This document shows, piece by piece, positions 54,337 through 61,703 of a stretch of 64,000 nt of DNA (its first letter is position 1; each line of letters begins with the position of its first letter). The stretch comes from Rhodoferax antarcticus ANT.BR (GTDB lineage: Bacteria; Pseudomonadota; Gammaproteobacteria; Burkholderiales; Burkholderiaceae_C): positions 807,496-871,495 of the forward strand of contig NZ_MSYM01000013.1 in the NCBI RefSeq assembly GCF_001938565.1, read 5' to 3'. The notes under the pieces were generated by a model. That model worked only from the letters and a program-made list of their open reading frames with translations, did not search any database and was not told the origin of the DNA. The position numbers were made by a program, and so were the translations under genes.

Positions 54337-55404
54337 ATGAGCGAACCGCAAGACAAAATCAAACGCTTCGACTCCCAGCAAGTTCGGGCTGAGCCGCGTT
54401 TTTTTGCAGATGTCGCCCAGATTCTGCAAACTGGCCGCAGTAAGGCCTATCGCGCAGTCAATACCGCCATGATTCAAACCTATTGGCAACTAGGCCAGCG
54501 CATAGTGGAAGAAGAACAGCAAGGCGAAGCCCGCGCCGTCTATGGCCAAGACTTAATGAGCAAGCTCTCACGCTACTTGGGGGAGCACTTTGGGCAAGGT
54601 TTTTCGGTTGCCAACCTTAAAAATTTTCGCCAGTTCTATTTGACCTTTCCCAGCTTTGATGAATTCGCTACGCACTGCGTAGCCAATATCGCTTGGTCGC
54701 ATGTGCGCCTCATCATGCGGCTCGATAGCACGGCAGAACGTCACTATTACCTGCAAGAAGCCAGCAGCCAGAATTGGAGCTCACGCCTGCTGGAACGTCA
54801 TATCAAAAGCGGCTACTACCGCCGCGTTTTGGCGCATCAAAGCCCACTGAACAACCTATTGCAGCCAAGCGCATCGCCGTTCATCAAAGACCCTTATGTG
54901 CTGGAATTTTTGGGCTTACCAGAGAATTTAAGCGGCAAAGAAAACCGGTTGGAGCAAAGCCTGATTAACCACCTGCAACAATTTTTGCTTGAACTGGGCA
55001 AAGGGTTCTCTTTTGTAGCGCAGCAAATGCGCATTAGCACTGAAACATCCCACTTTTATGTGGACTTGGTGTTTTACAACTACCTGCTTAAATGCTTTGT
55101 TGTCATAGACCTTAAAACCGAAAAGCTAACCCACCAAGACATTGGCCAAATGGATATGTATGTGCGCATGTTTGATGATCTCAAGCGTGGCGAGGGCGAC
55201 AACCCCACCCTAGGCATTATTCTGTGTGCAGATAAAGATGAAACCCTGGTGCATTACTCGGTGCTGAGCGAAAGCCAGCAACTGTTTGCATCGAAATACC
55301 AAACCCTCTTGCCCACTGAAGAAGAATTGGCGACCATGCTGGAAAAAGAAACGGTCAAGCGCATGGGGAATGCCGAAGACAACGCGACGGGGGGTGAGGC
55401 ATGA
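54337..55404 (+). CDS. YhcG-type PDDEXK nuclease family protein (DUF1016)
   Basis: 355 residues. The N-terminal DUF1016 part (YWQLGQRIVEEEQQGEARAV, LSRYLGEHFGQGFSVANLKN) is followed by a PD-(D/E)xK core: FYVDLVFYN, then FVVIDLKTEKLTHQDIGQM, where the usual ELK is DLK. Members commonly occur in type I restriction operons and mobile islands; their role is not settled but is thought to be nuclease-related. It lies 3 nt after fic and overlaps hsdS by ATGA. Confidence 0.9.
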   Translation: MSEPQDKIKRFDSQQVRAEPRFFADVAQILQTGRSKAYRAVNTAMIQTYWQLGQRIVEEEQQGEARAVYGQDLMSKLSRYLGEHFGQGFSVANLKNFRQFYLTFPSFDEFATHCVANIAWSHVRLIMRLDSTAERHYYLQEASSQNWSSRLLERHIKSGYYRRVLAHQSPLNNLLQPSASPFIKDPYVLEFLGLPENLSGKENRLEQSLINHLQQFLLELGKGFSFVAQQMRISTETSHFYVDLVFYNYLLKCFVVIDLKTEKLTHQDIGQMDMYVRMFDDLKRGEGDNPTLGIILCADKDETLVHYSVLSESQQLFASKYQTLLPTEEELATMLEKETVKRMGNAEDNATGGEA

Positions 55405-56624
55405 GCAGCATGAATTTTTTGGAAAAGCTGCTGGATGACCGCGAGTTTCAATGGAGGACTTTGGGTGATCTTGGATCCTTCATTCGTGGTTCTGGTATCC
55501 AGAAATCGGATTTCACTGAGTCGGGTGCAGGCTGCATTCACTATGGCCAGATTCATACTCACTACGGCACATGGGCAACGAAAACCAAATCATGCATTGG
55601 TCACGAGTTCGCTGCGCGGCTTAGAAAAGCGTATTCTGGCGATCTTGTTATTGCCACCACGAGCGAAGACGACGATGCCGTAGCCAAAGCCGTAGCGTGG
55701 CTGGGAAATGAAGAGGTGGCGGTCAGCACAGACGCTTACATCTATCGGCACACGATTAACCCAAAGTACATGTCGTACTTTTTCCAAACAGAAATTTTCC
55801 AGTCTCAGAAGAAGCCATACATTACGGGAACAAAAGTGCGTCGAATATCCGGCGACAGCCTTGCAAAAATTCAAATCCCCATCCCCTGCCCAGAAAACCC
55901 CAAAAAATCGCTAGAAATTCAGACCGAAATCGTCCGCATTCTGGACACCTTCACCGAGCTGACTGTCGTGCTGACTGTCGAGCTGACTGCCCGCAGAAAA
56001 CAATACAACCACTACCGCGATCAGTTGTTGAGTTTTAAAGATGGGGTTGTGGAGTGGAAGACGTTGGGGTATCTGGCAGAGAACCTTGATTCAATGCGAA
56101 AGCCAATCACGAGCGGGTTAAGAGATCCGGGTGATATTCCCTACTATGGCGCATCGGGGATTGTCGATTACGTTAAAGACTACATCTTCGCCGGCGACTA
56201 CTTGCTTGTTTCAGAAGACGGCGCAAATTTGCTGGCGAGAAACACACCAATAGCTTTCAGCATCAGTGGAAAGAGCTGGGTGAACAATCACGTTCACGTG
56301 CTTAAATTTAAGACTTATGCTGAGCGTAAGTACGTTGAGTTCTATTTAAATAGCATTGACTTAACACCCTACATCTCGGGCGCGGCGCAGCCAAAGCTAA
56401 ACAAAAGGAACTTGGAGAGCATCAGCATCCCAAACCTTTTACCCAAAGACAAGGAACGAATTGTCGCCATCCTCGATAAATTCGACGCCCTAACCAACTC
56501 CATCACCGAAGGCTTGCCCCGCGAAATTGCTTTGCGCCAAAGGCAATATGAGTACTACCGCGATTTGCTGCTGAGCTTTCCTAAGCCCGCATCGGAAATG
56601 TCTATTGAATCTGCGGAGAAATGA
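55401..56624 (+). CDS. hsdS: Type I restriction specificity subunit HsdS
   Basis: 407 residues with two target-recognition domains (about 1-175 and about 215-375) separated by conserved helices (RRKQYNHYRDQLLSF, and at the end RQRQYEYYRDLLLSF). It gives sequence specificity to HsdM and HsdR. The central spacer has three 12-nt units giving ELTV-VLTV-ELTA, like the TAEL repeats whose number changes the specificity of EcoR124-type enzymes. Recognition domains are AT-richer than their surroundings, as usual for exchanged segments. Confidence 0.97.
   Translation: MSSMNFLEKLLDDREFQWRTLGDLGSFIRGSGIQKSDFTESGAGCIHYGQIHTHYGTWATKTKSCIGHEFAARLRKAYSGDLVIATTSEDDDAVAKAVAWLGNEEVAVSTDAYIYRHTINPKYMSYFFQTEIFQSQKKPYITGTKVRRISGDSLAKIQIPIPCPENPKKSLEIQTEIVRILDTFTELTVVLTVELTARRKQYNHYRDQLLSFKDGVVEWKTLGYLAENLDSMRKPITSGLRDPGDIPYYGASGIVDYVKDYIFAGDYLLVSEDGANLLARNTPIAFSISGKSWVNNHVHVLKFKTYAERKYVEFYLNSIDLTPYISGAAQPKLNKRNLESISIPNLLPKDKERIVAILDKFDALTNSITEGLPREIALRQRQYEYYRDLLLSFPKPASEMSIESAEK
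55956..55991 (+). repeat. Three 12-nt units in the HsdS spacer
   Basis: GAGCTGACTGTC, GTGCTGACTGTC, GAGCTGACTGCC. Slippage between units would change the distance between the two recognition domains while keeping the frame. Confidence 0.85.
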
Positions 56625-56625
56625 C

Positions 56626-57186
56626 ATGGACAAGATGGAACAAATCAAACAACTTGTCAGCGAGATCAACCGTTTGCACTTTGATTTTTCAAATGATTAT
56701 TTTGAAACAAAGAAAATAGAAAAAATTAATCTCTCCAAAACCGTTGCACATGTGCCAGCGCTCCATGTTTACAAGTACCGGCTGAACTTGCACGAAAGCG
56801 TCAACGATTATCTGATGACGGCGAACATCGATATTAAATATTTTTACCGCGTCAAAACCAGTGAAAGTATTGATGACAAGATGGCGCGCTTCGCTGCGCG
56901 TGAAGACCAATACCCCGTGAACAATTGGCTCAATGATATTTTTGGTGCCCGTATTATCCTAAGCGCTGAAGAAATCAATCTCGTGATGGATTTGTTGGAT
57001 GACTGGCAAGAAGAGTTAGGGCTTAAAAACTGGTATTTGCGCGAGAAAGAAGGTTGTCGCGGTCTGCATGTTTATTTTAAAAATAAAAGCGATTTTTATT
57101 TTCCGTGGGAGTTGCAAATTTGGGATGCCAAAGACCTGCAGAGCAACATCAAAAACCACAAAAAATTTAAGCGAAATTTTGTATGA
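56626..57186 (+). CDS. Small RelA/SpoT-like nucleotidyltransferase
   Basis: 186 residues from ATG 56626, with GGAGAA 5 nt upstream (an in-frame start at 56605 overlaps hsdS). It matches the RelA/SpoT synthetase fold: YRVKTSESIDDK (R75, K77, S81, K85), NDIFGARI (D104, R109), EGCRGLHVYF (H148) and WELQIWD (E162, Q164). The Tyr that stacks on guanine in ppGpp synthetases is Cys144 here. No HD hydrolase or TGS/ACT domains. It could make alarmones or act like toxic small alarmone synthetases that modify tRNA. It is AT-rich compared with neighbours, which points to recent transfer. Lies between hsdS and rhuM. Confidence 0.85.
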   Translation: MDKMEQIKQLVSEINRLHFDFSNDYFETKKIEKINLSKTVAHVPALHVYKYRLNLHESVNDYLMTANIDIKYFYRVKTSESIDDKMARFAAREDQYPVNNWLNDIFGARIILSAEEINLVMDLLDDWQEELGLKNWYLREKEGCRGLHVYFKNKSDFYFPWELQIWDAKDLQSNIKNHKKFKRNFV

Positions 57187-57210
57187 GCAAAACAAAGCTA
57201 TCAATCATCC

Positions 57211-57981
57211 ATGCCCAATAAGAACCTAAGCCTGCGCGACCAAACCACAGAGTTTTTGCTCTATACCGCGCCCAATGGCGCGATCAAAGTGGAGGTGCTG
57301 CTGGGCAACGAGAGCATCTGGCTGACACAAAAGCGCATGGCGGAGTTGTTTGGTGTGGGGGTGGCTGCAATCTCTAAGCACCTTGACAACATTTATGCGT
57401 CGGGTGAATTGCAGCAGGAGGCAACTATTTCCATTTTGGAAACAGTTCAACAAGAGGGCTCGCGCCAAGTTGCACGCAAACTGGAGTATTTCAATCTTGA
57501 TGCGGTGATCTCGGTGGGCTACCGGGTGAACTCAGCACAGGCCACCCAGTTCCGTATCTGGGCGACCGCCTTAATCAAGGAATACATCATCAAAGGGTTT
57601 GCCATGGATGATGAGCGGCTGAAAAATGGCCGTTATTTTGGCAAAGACTATTTTCGTGAATTGTTGGAGCGGGTGCGCTCCATCCGCGCCAGCGAGCGAC
57701 GCATTTATCAACAGATTACCGATGTTTTTGCCGAGTGCAGCATCGATTACGACCCCAAGTCGGAGACCACTCGCCTTTTTTACGCCCATGTGCAGGACAA
57801 ATTTCACTTTGCCATTACCGGCCACACGGCGGCAGAAATCATCTCTCATTGCGCTCCCGTCATCCTGCGCGAAGTTGTTCCTGCCACCCTGCGCGAAGTT
57901 GTTCCTGTCATCCTGCGCGAAGTTGTTCCTGTCATCCTGCGCGAAGTCGCAGGATCCATCTGTGAGGCTAGAGCATGCTAA
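57211..57981 (+). CDS. RhuM-family protein, C-terminally truncated by repeats
   Basis: 256 residues, while RhuM proteins are usually about 330-340. The conserved part contains SIWLTQKRMAELFGVGVAAI, LEYFNLDAVISVGYRVNS and FYAHVQDKFHFAITGHTAAE. From about residue 217 the family sequence stops and the frame runs through four 24-nt repeats giving VILREVVP units, then ends at 57981. RhuM was first seen in a Salmonella pathogenicity island and is often in defence islands, with no known activity. The protein may be inactive. It overlaps the GIY-YIG start by 7 nt. Confidence 0.85.
   Translation: MPNKNLSLRDQTTEFLLYTAPNGAIKVEVLLGNESIWLTQKRMAELFGVGVAAISKHLDNIYASGELQQEATISILETVQQEGSRQVARKLEYFNLDAVISVGYRVNSAQATQFRIWATALIKEYIIKGFAMDDERLKNGRYFGKDYFRELLERVRSIRASERRIYQQITDVFAECSIDYDPKSETTRLFYAHVQDKFHFAITGHTAAEIISHCAPVILREVVPATLREVVPVILREVVPVILREVAGSICEARAC
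57859..57954 (+). repeat. Four 24-nt tandem repeats ending in a palindrome
   Basis: Units start at 57859, 57883, 57907 and 57931, each beginning GTCATCCTGCGCGAAGT or a variant. The last forms a hairpin, ATCCTGCG - CGAAGT - CGCAGGAT, at 57934-57955, followed by CCA. The array encodes the foreign tail of the RhuM protein. Confidence 0.9.
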
Positions 57982-58367
57982 AACTAGCCTATGTATATAT
58001 TCTGGCAAGTAAGAAAAACGGTACTTTATATACAGGTATGACCAATAACCTGGAGCGCCGTATTTATGAACACAAACACCACCTTCTGGATGGGTTTACA
58101 AAAAAATATGATGTAACCCGCTTGGTATGGTTTACTCAGGGTGAAGATATTCGGGCGGCGATTACTCTTGAAAAGAAAATAAAAAATCGTAGCAGGCAGT
58201 GGAAAATCGATTTGATAGAGAAGACCAATCCGCGCTGGAATGATCTTGCAACGAGTTGGCTGGATTCTGGATCCTGCGACTGCGCGCAGGATGACGCGCT
58301 TTGTACTATGCAGGATGACGCGCTTTGTATTATGCAGAATGCCGAGTCTAAAAAGGAAGAGGAATGA
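57975..58367 (+). CDS. GIY-YIG nuclease domain protein (UPF0213-like) with repeat-encoded tail
   Basis: 130 residues. The GIY-YIG motif is [29 protein letters not shown] gives the catalytic Arg and LEKKIK (E66) the metal ligand. The domain ends at about residue 96; the remaining tail ([20 protein letters not shown]) is encoded by a palindrome and two 24-nt repeats. Overlaps rhuM by 7 nt and hsdR by ATGA, with AAGGAAGAGG inside the tail as the hsdR ribosome site. Small GIY-YIG genes of this type seem often to be next to short palindromic repeats; I infer that gene and repeats form one mobile unit. Confidence 0.9.
   Translation: MLKLAYVYILASKKNGTLYTGMTNNLERRIYEHKHHLLDGFTKKYDVTRLVWFTQGEDIRAAITLEKKIKNRSRQWKIDLIEKTNPRWNDLATSWLDSGSCDCAQDDALCTMQDDALCIMQNAESKKEEE
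58268..58335 (-). repeat. Palindrome plus two 24-nt tandem repeats, inverted to the first array
   Basis: TGG-ATCCTGCG-ACTGCG-CGCAGGAT-GAC at 58268-58295 is the reverse complement form of the palindrome at 57931-57958. Two 24-nt units follow at 58288-58311 and 58312-58335. The two arrays enclose the GIY-YIG gene. Confidence 0.88.
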
Positions 58368-61300
58368 ACGATTACAAGACCATTGCCGAATCTCAAAACT
58401 TTATTGTTTTAGACAGATACACCAAAGAGTGGACGGTTTCCGAGAGCTACCAAAGCGAAGGCGATTTGGAGCGCGAATTTATTCAGGACTTGGTGAACCA
58501 GGGCTATGACTTCGTACCGGGTCTGAATAACCTTGAGGCCTTGCTGGCCAATGTGCGCGTGCAGCTGCAAGGGCTCAACAACGTGCAGTTCTCCGATGCT
58601 GAGTGGCTCCGCTTTGTAGAGACTTGGCTGGACAAGCCCAGCGATGGCATTGTGGAGAAAACCCGCAAGATTCACGATGACTACATCCACGACTTTGTGT
58701 TTGACGATGGCCGCATCCAAAACATCTACCTGCTGGACAAGAAAACCATTGCCCGTAACAAGGTGCAGGTGATTAAGCAATTTGGGCAAGCCGGCAGCCA
58801 TGCCAACCGTTATGACGTGACGGTGCTGGTCAATGGCCTGCCTCTGGTGCAGGTAGAGCTTAAAAAACGCGGGGTGGCGATTCGTGAAGCTTTTAACCAG
58901 GTGCACCGCTACAGCAAAGAGAGCTTTAACAGCGCGCACTCCCTGTTCAAGTATTTGCAGTTGTTTGTGATTACCAACGGCACCGACAGCCGCTACTTTG
59001 CCAACACCACGCAGCGCAACAAAAACAGCTTCGACTTCAGCATGAACTGGGCGCAGGCCGATAACAACCTGATCAAAGACCTGAAAGACTTTACCGCCAC
59101 CTTTTTCCAAAAGCACACCCTGCTCAATGTGCTGCTGCATTATTCGGTGTTTGATGTCAGCGACACACTGCTGGTGATGCGCCCCTACCAGATTGCCGCC
59201 ACCGAGCGCATTCTGTGGAAGATAAGGTGCGCCTATCAAGCCAAAAACTGGAGTCGGCTTGAGGGCGGCGGCTTTATTTGGCACACCACAGGCTCGGGCA
59301 AGACGCTGACCAGTTTCAAGGCGGCGCGTTTGGCCACTGAGCTGGAGTTCATCGACAAGGTGTTCTTCGTGGTGGACCGCAAAGACCTGGACTACCAGAC
59401 CATGAAGGAGTACCAGCGCTTTTCACCCGATAGCGTGAACGGCTCTGACAGCACGGCCGGCCTAAAGCGCAACCTAGACAAGATTGATAACAAGATCATC
59501 GTCACCACCATTCAGAAGCTTAACAACCTGATGAAAGGCGAAGGCGACTTGCCCATTTACGGCAAGCAGGTGGTGTTTATTTTTGACGAGTGCCATCGCA
59601 GCCAGTTTGGCGAAGCACAGAAGAACCTGAAGAAGAAGTTCAAGAGGTTCTATCAGTTTGGCTTTACTGGCACGCCAATCTTTCCGCAGAACGCCCTGGG
59701 CGCTGAGACGACCGCCAGCGTGTTTGGCCGTGAATTGCATTCGTATGTGATTACCGATGCCATTCGCGATGAAAAGGTGCTCAAGTTCAAGGTGGACTAC
59801 AACGATGTGCGCCCGCAGTTCAAAGCCATAGAAACGGAGCAGGACGAGAAGAAGCTTAGCGCTGCGGAAAATAAGCACGCCTTGTTGCATCCCGACCGCA
59901 TCCGCCAGATTACCCAGCACATCCTGAACAATTTCCGGCAGAAAACTCACCGCCTGCAAGCAGGTACGAAGGGTTTTAATGCCATGTTTGCCGTAAGCAG
60001 CGTGGATGCCGCCAAGCTGTATTACGAGTCGTTCAGGGATCTGCAAAAAGGCAGCGACAAACCCCTGAAGGTGGCCACCATCTTCTCGTTTGCGGCCAAC
60101 GAAGAGCAGGATGCTGTGGGCGACATTCAGGACGAAGGTTTTGATGTGTCGGCTATGAACAGCAGCGCCAAGGAGTTTTTAAGCGCTGCCATTGCGGACT
60201 ACAACGCGCTGTTTAAAACCAACTTCAGCGTGGATAGCTATGGCTTTCAGAATTACTACCGTGACTTGGCCAAACAAGTCAAAGCCAAAGAAATCGACCT
60301 GCTGATTGTGGTGGGCATGTTCCTGACCGGCTTTGATGCCCCCACGCTAAACACCTTGTTTGTGGACAAGAACCTGCGTTACCACGGCTTGATACAGGCC
60401 TACTCACGCACCAACCGCATTTTTGACGCCACCAAGACCTTCGGCAACATCGTCACCTTCCGCGATCTGGAGCAGGCGACCATCGCCGCCATAACCCTGT
60501 TTGGTGACACCAACACCAAAAATGTGGTTCTGGAGAAAAGCTACAAGGAATACATGGAAGGCTTCACCGATCTGATAACCGGTGAGGCGCGACGTGGCTA
60601 CAAGGATGTGGTTGCGCAATTGGAGCAACGTTTTCCAGACCCATCAGCCATTGAAAAAGAGTCGGACAAAAAAGCCTTTGCGAAACTGTTTGGCGAGTAT
60701 TTGCGCGTTGAAAACGTGCTGCAAAACTACGATGAATTCGCCAGCCTGAAGGCTTTGCAAAGCGTGGACATGAGCGACCCGGAGGCGGTGGAGGCATTCA
60801 AAACCAAGCACTATGTAGACGATGCTGCTTTGGCCGCATTGCAAACCATTCAAATGCCTGCCGAGCGCAAAATTCAGGACTATCGTTCAACCTATAACGA
60901 TGTGCGCGATTGGCTGCGCCGGGAAAAATCGGGCGCTGAGAAAGACAAATCCACCATCGATTGGGATGATGTGGTGTTTGAGGTGGACTTGCTGAAGTCC
61001 CAAGAGATCAACCTGGACTACATCTTGGAACTGATTTTTGAGAACAATAAAAAAATCAAGGACAAAGCATCACTGGTTGCAGATGTTCGTCGGGTGATTC
61101 GTGCCAGCCTCGGCAACCGCGCCAAGGAAGGCTTGGTGGTGGACTTTATTAACCATACCGACCTGGACCAGATTGGCGATAAGGCCAGTGTGATTGACGC
61201 CTTTTTTACATTTGCCCAAGCGGAGTTGCAGCGTGAAGCGCAAGAGTTGATTAGTGACGAGAGCCTGAATGCGGATGCAGCCAAGCGCTATATCACCACC

Positions 61301-61462
61301 TCACTAAAACGGGAGTTCGCCAGTGACAGCGGCACAGAGCTGAACGCAGTTTTGCCCAAGATGAGCCCGCTGAACCCGCAGTACCTAACCAAAAAACAAA
61401 GTGTGTTTCAGAAAATCGCTGCGTTTGTGGAGAAGTTCAAAGGGGTGGGTGGGCAGATTTGA
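58364..61462 (+). CDS. hsdR: Type I restriction endonuclease subunit HsdR
   Basis: 1032 residues. The N-terminal nuclease has [20 protein letters not shown] (D and ExK). The translocase has Walker A TTGSGKT (about 308-314), DECH (408-411), FTGTPIF and a later helicase motif [20 protein letters not shown]. It cuts unmodified DNA after ATP-driven translocation, in complex with HsdM2S. It is last in the operon and overlaps the GIY-YIG gene. Length and motifs are complete, so the system is probably active. Confidence 0.97.
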   Translation: MNDYKTIAESQNFIVLDRYTKEWTVSESYQSEGDLEREFIQDLVNQGYDFVPGLNNLEALLANVRVQLQGLNNVQFSDAEWLRFVETWLDKPSDGIVEKTRKIHDDYIHDFVFDDGRIQNIYLLDKKTIARNKVQVIKQFGQAGSHANRYDVTVLVNGLPLVQVELKKRGVAIREAFNQVHRYSKESFNSAHSLFKYLQLFVITNGTDSRYFANTTQRNKNSFDFSMNWAQADNNLIKDLKDFTATFFQKHTLLNVLLHYSVFDVSDTLLVMRPYQIAATERILWKIRCAYQAKNWSRLEGGGFIWHTTGSGKTLTSFKAARLATELEFIDKVFFVVDRKDLDYQTMKEYQRFSPDSVNGSDSTAGLKRNLDKIDNKIIVTTIQKLNNLMKGEGDLPIYGKQVVFIFDECHRSQFGEAQKNLKKKFKRFYQFGFTGTPIFPQNALGAETTASVFGRELHSYVITDAIRDEKVLKFKVDYNDVRPQFKAIETEQDEKKLSAAENKHALLHPDRIRQITQHILNNFRQKTHRLQAGTKGFNAMFAVSSVDAAKLYYESFRDLQKGSDKPLKVATIFSFAANEEQDAVGDIQDEGFDVSAMNSSAKEFLSAAIADYNALFKTNFSVDSYGFQNYYRDLAKQVKAKEIDLLIVVGMFLTGFDAPTLNTLFVDKNLRYHGLIQAYSRTNRIFDATKTFGNIVTFRDLEQATIAAITLFGDTNTKNVVLEKSYKEYMEGFTDLITGEARRGYKDVVAQLEQRFPDPSAIEKESDKKAFAKLFGEYLRVENVLQNYDEFASLKALQSVDMSDPEAVEAFKTKHYVDDAALAALQTIQMPAERKIQDYRSTYNDVRDWLRREKSGAEKDKSTIDWDDVVFEVDLLKSQEINLDYILELIFENNKKIKDKASLVADVRRVIRASLGNRAKEGLVVDFINHTDLDQIGDKASVIDAFFTFAQAELQREAQELISDESLNADAAKRYITTSLKREFASDSGTELNAVLPKMSPLNPQYLTKKQSVFQKIAAFVEKFKGVGGQI

Positions 61463-61703
61463 CCCCAGTCAGTCTGAAAAGCTCAGGTACAACAACGCGC
61501 TGGGGTAGGAGATTTCTGACATTGCGCCTCAAATCTGCTGCACAGCGCGCCGGCGTGGCGAATAGCACGCCAATACAAGCAGAGACAGACGGCCAATTGT
61601 GCGGCTCGCGAGCAAACCGAAGAGCGGCAACCCGGTCTTCCTCCAATCCAAAATAACTACACTCGTCCCAGCCATTACCCCCAGTCGCCAGCCCATTGCC
61701 CCC
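61463..61703. other. 241-bp gap between hsdR and recC
   Basis: No gene is supported here. CCCCAG near 61464 and CTGGGG near 61500 could pair over a long loop, too weak for a terminator call. No direct repeat matching the left island border was found by eye. Confidence 0.4.

Noticed and set aside
57859-58335. 24-nt tandem repeats as a CRISPR array
   Set aside because: Units are directly adjacent without unique spacers, are translated, and no cas genes are near.
61463-61510. CCCCAG/CTGGGG pairing after hsdR as a terminator
   Set aside because: The loop is over 30 nt, the stem only 6 bp, and no T-run follows.
51941-61703. Attachment-site direct repeats or integrase for the restriction island
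   Set aside because: No integrase gene, no adjacent tRNA and no matching border repeats were found by eye, so phage-like integration is not supported.
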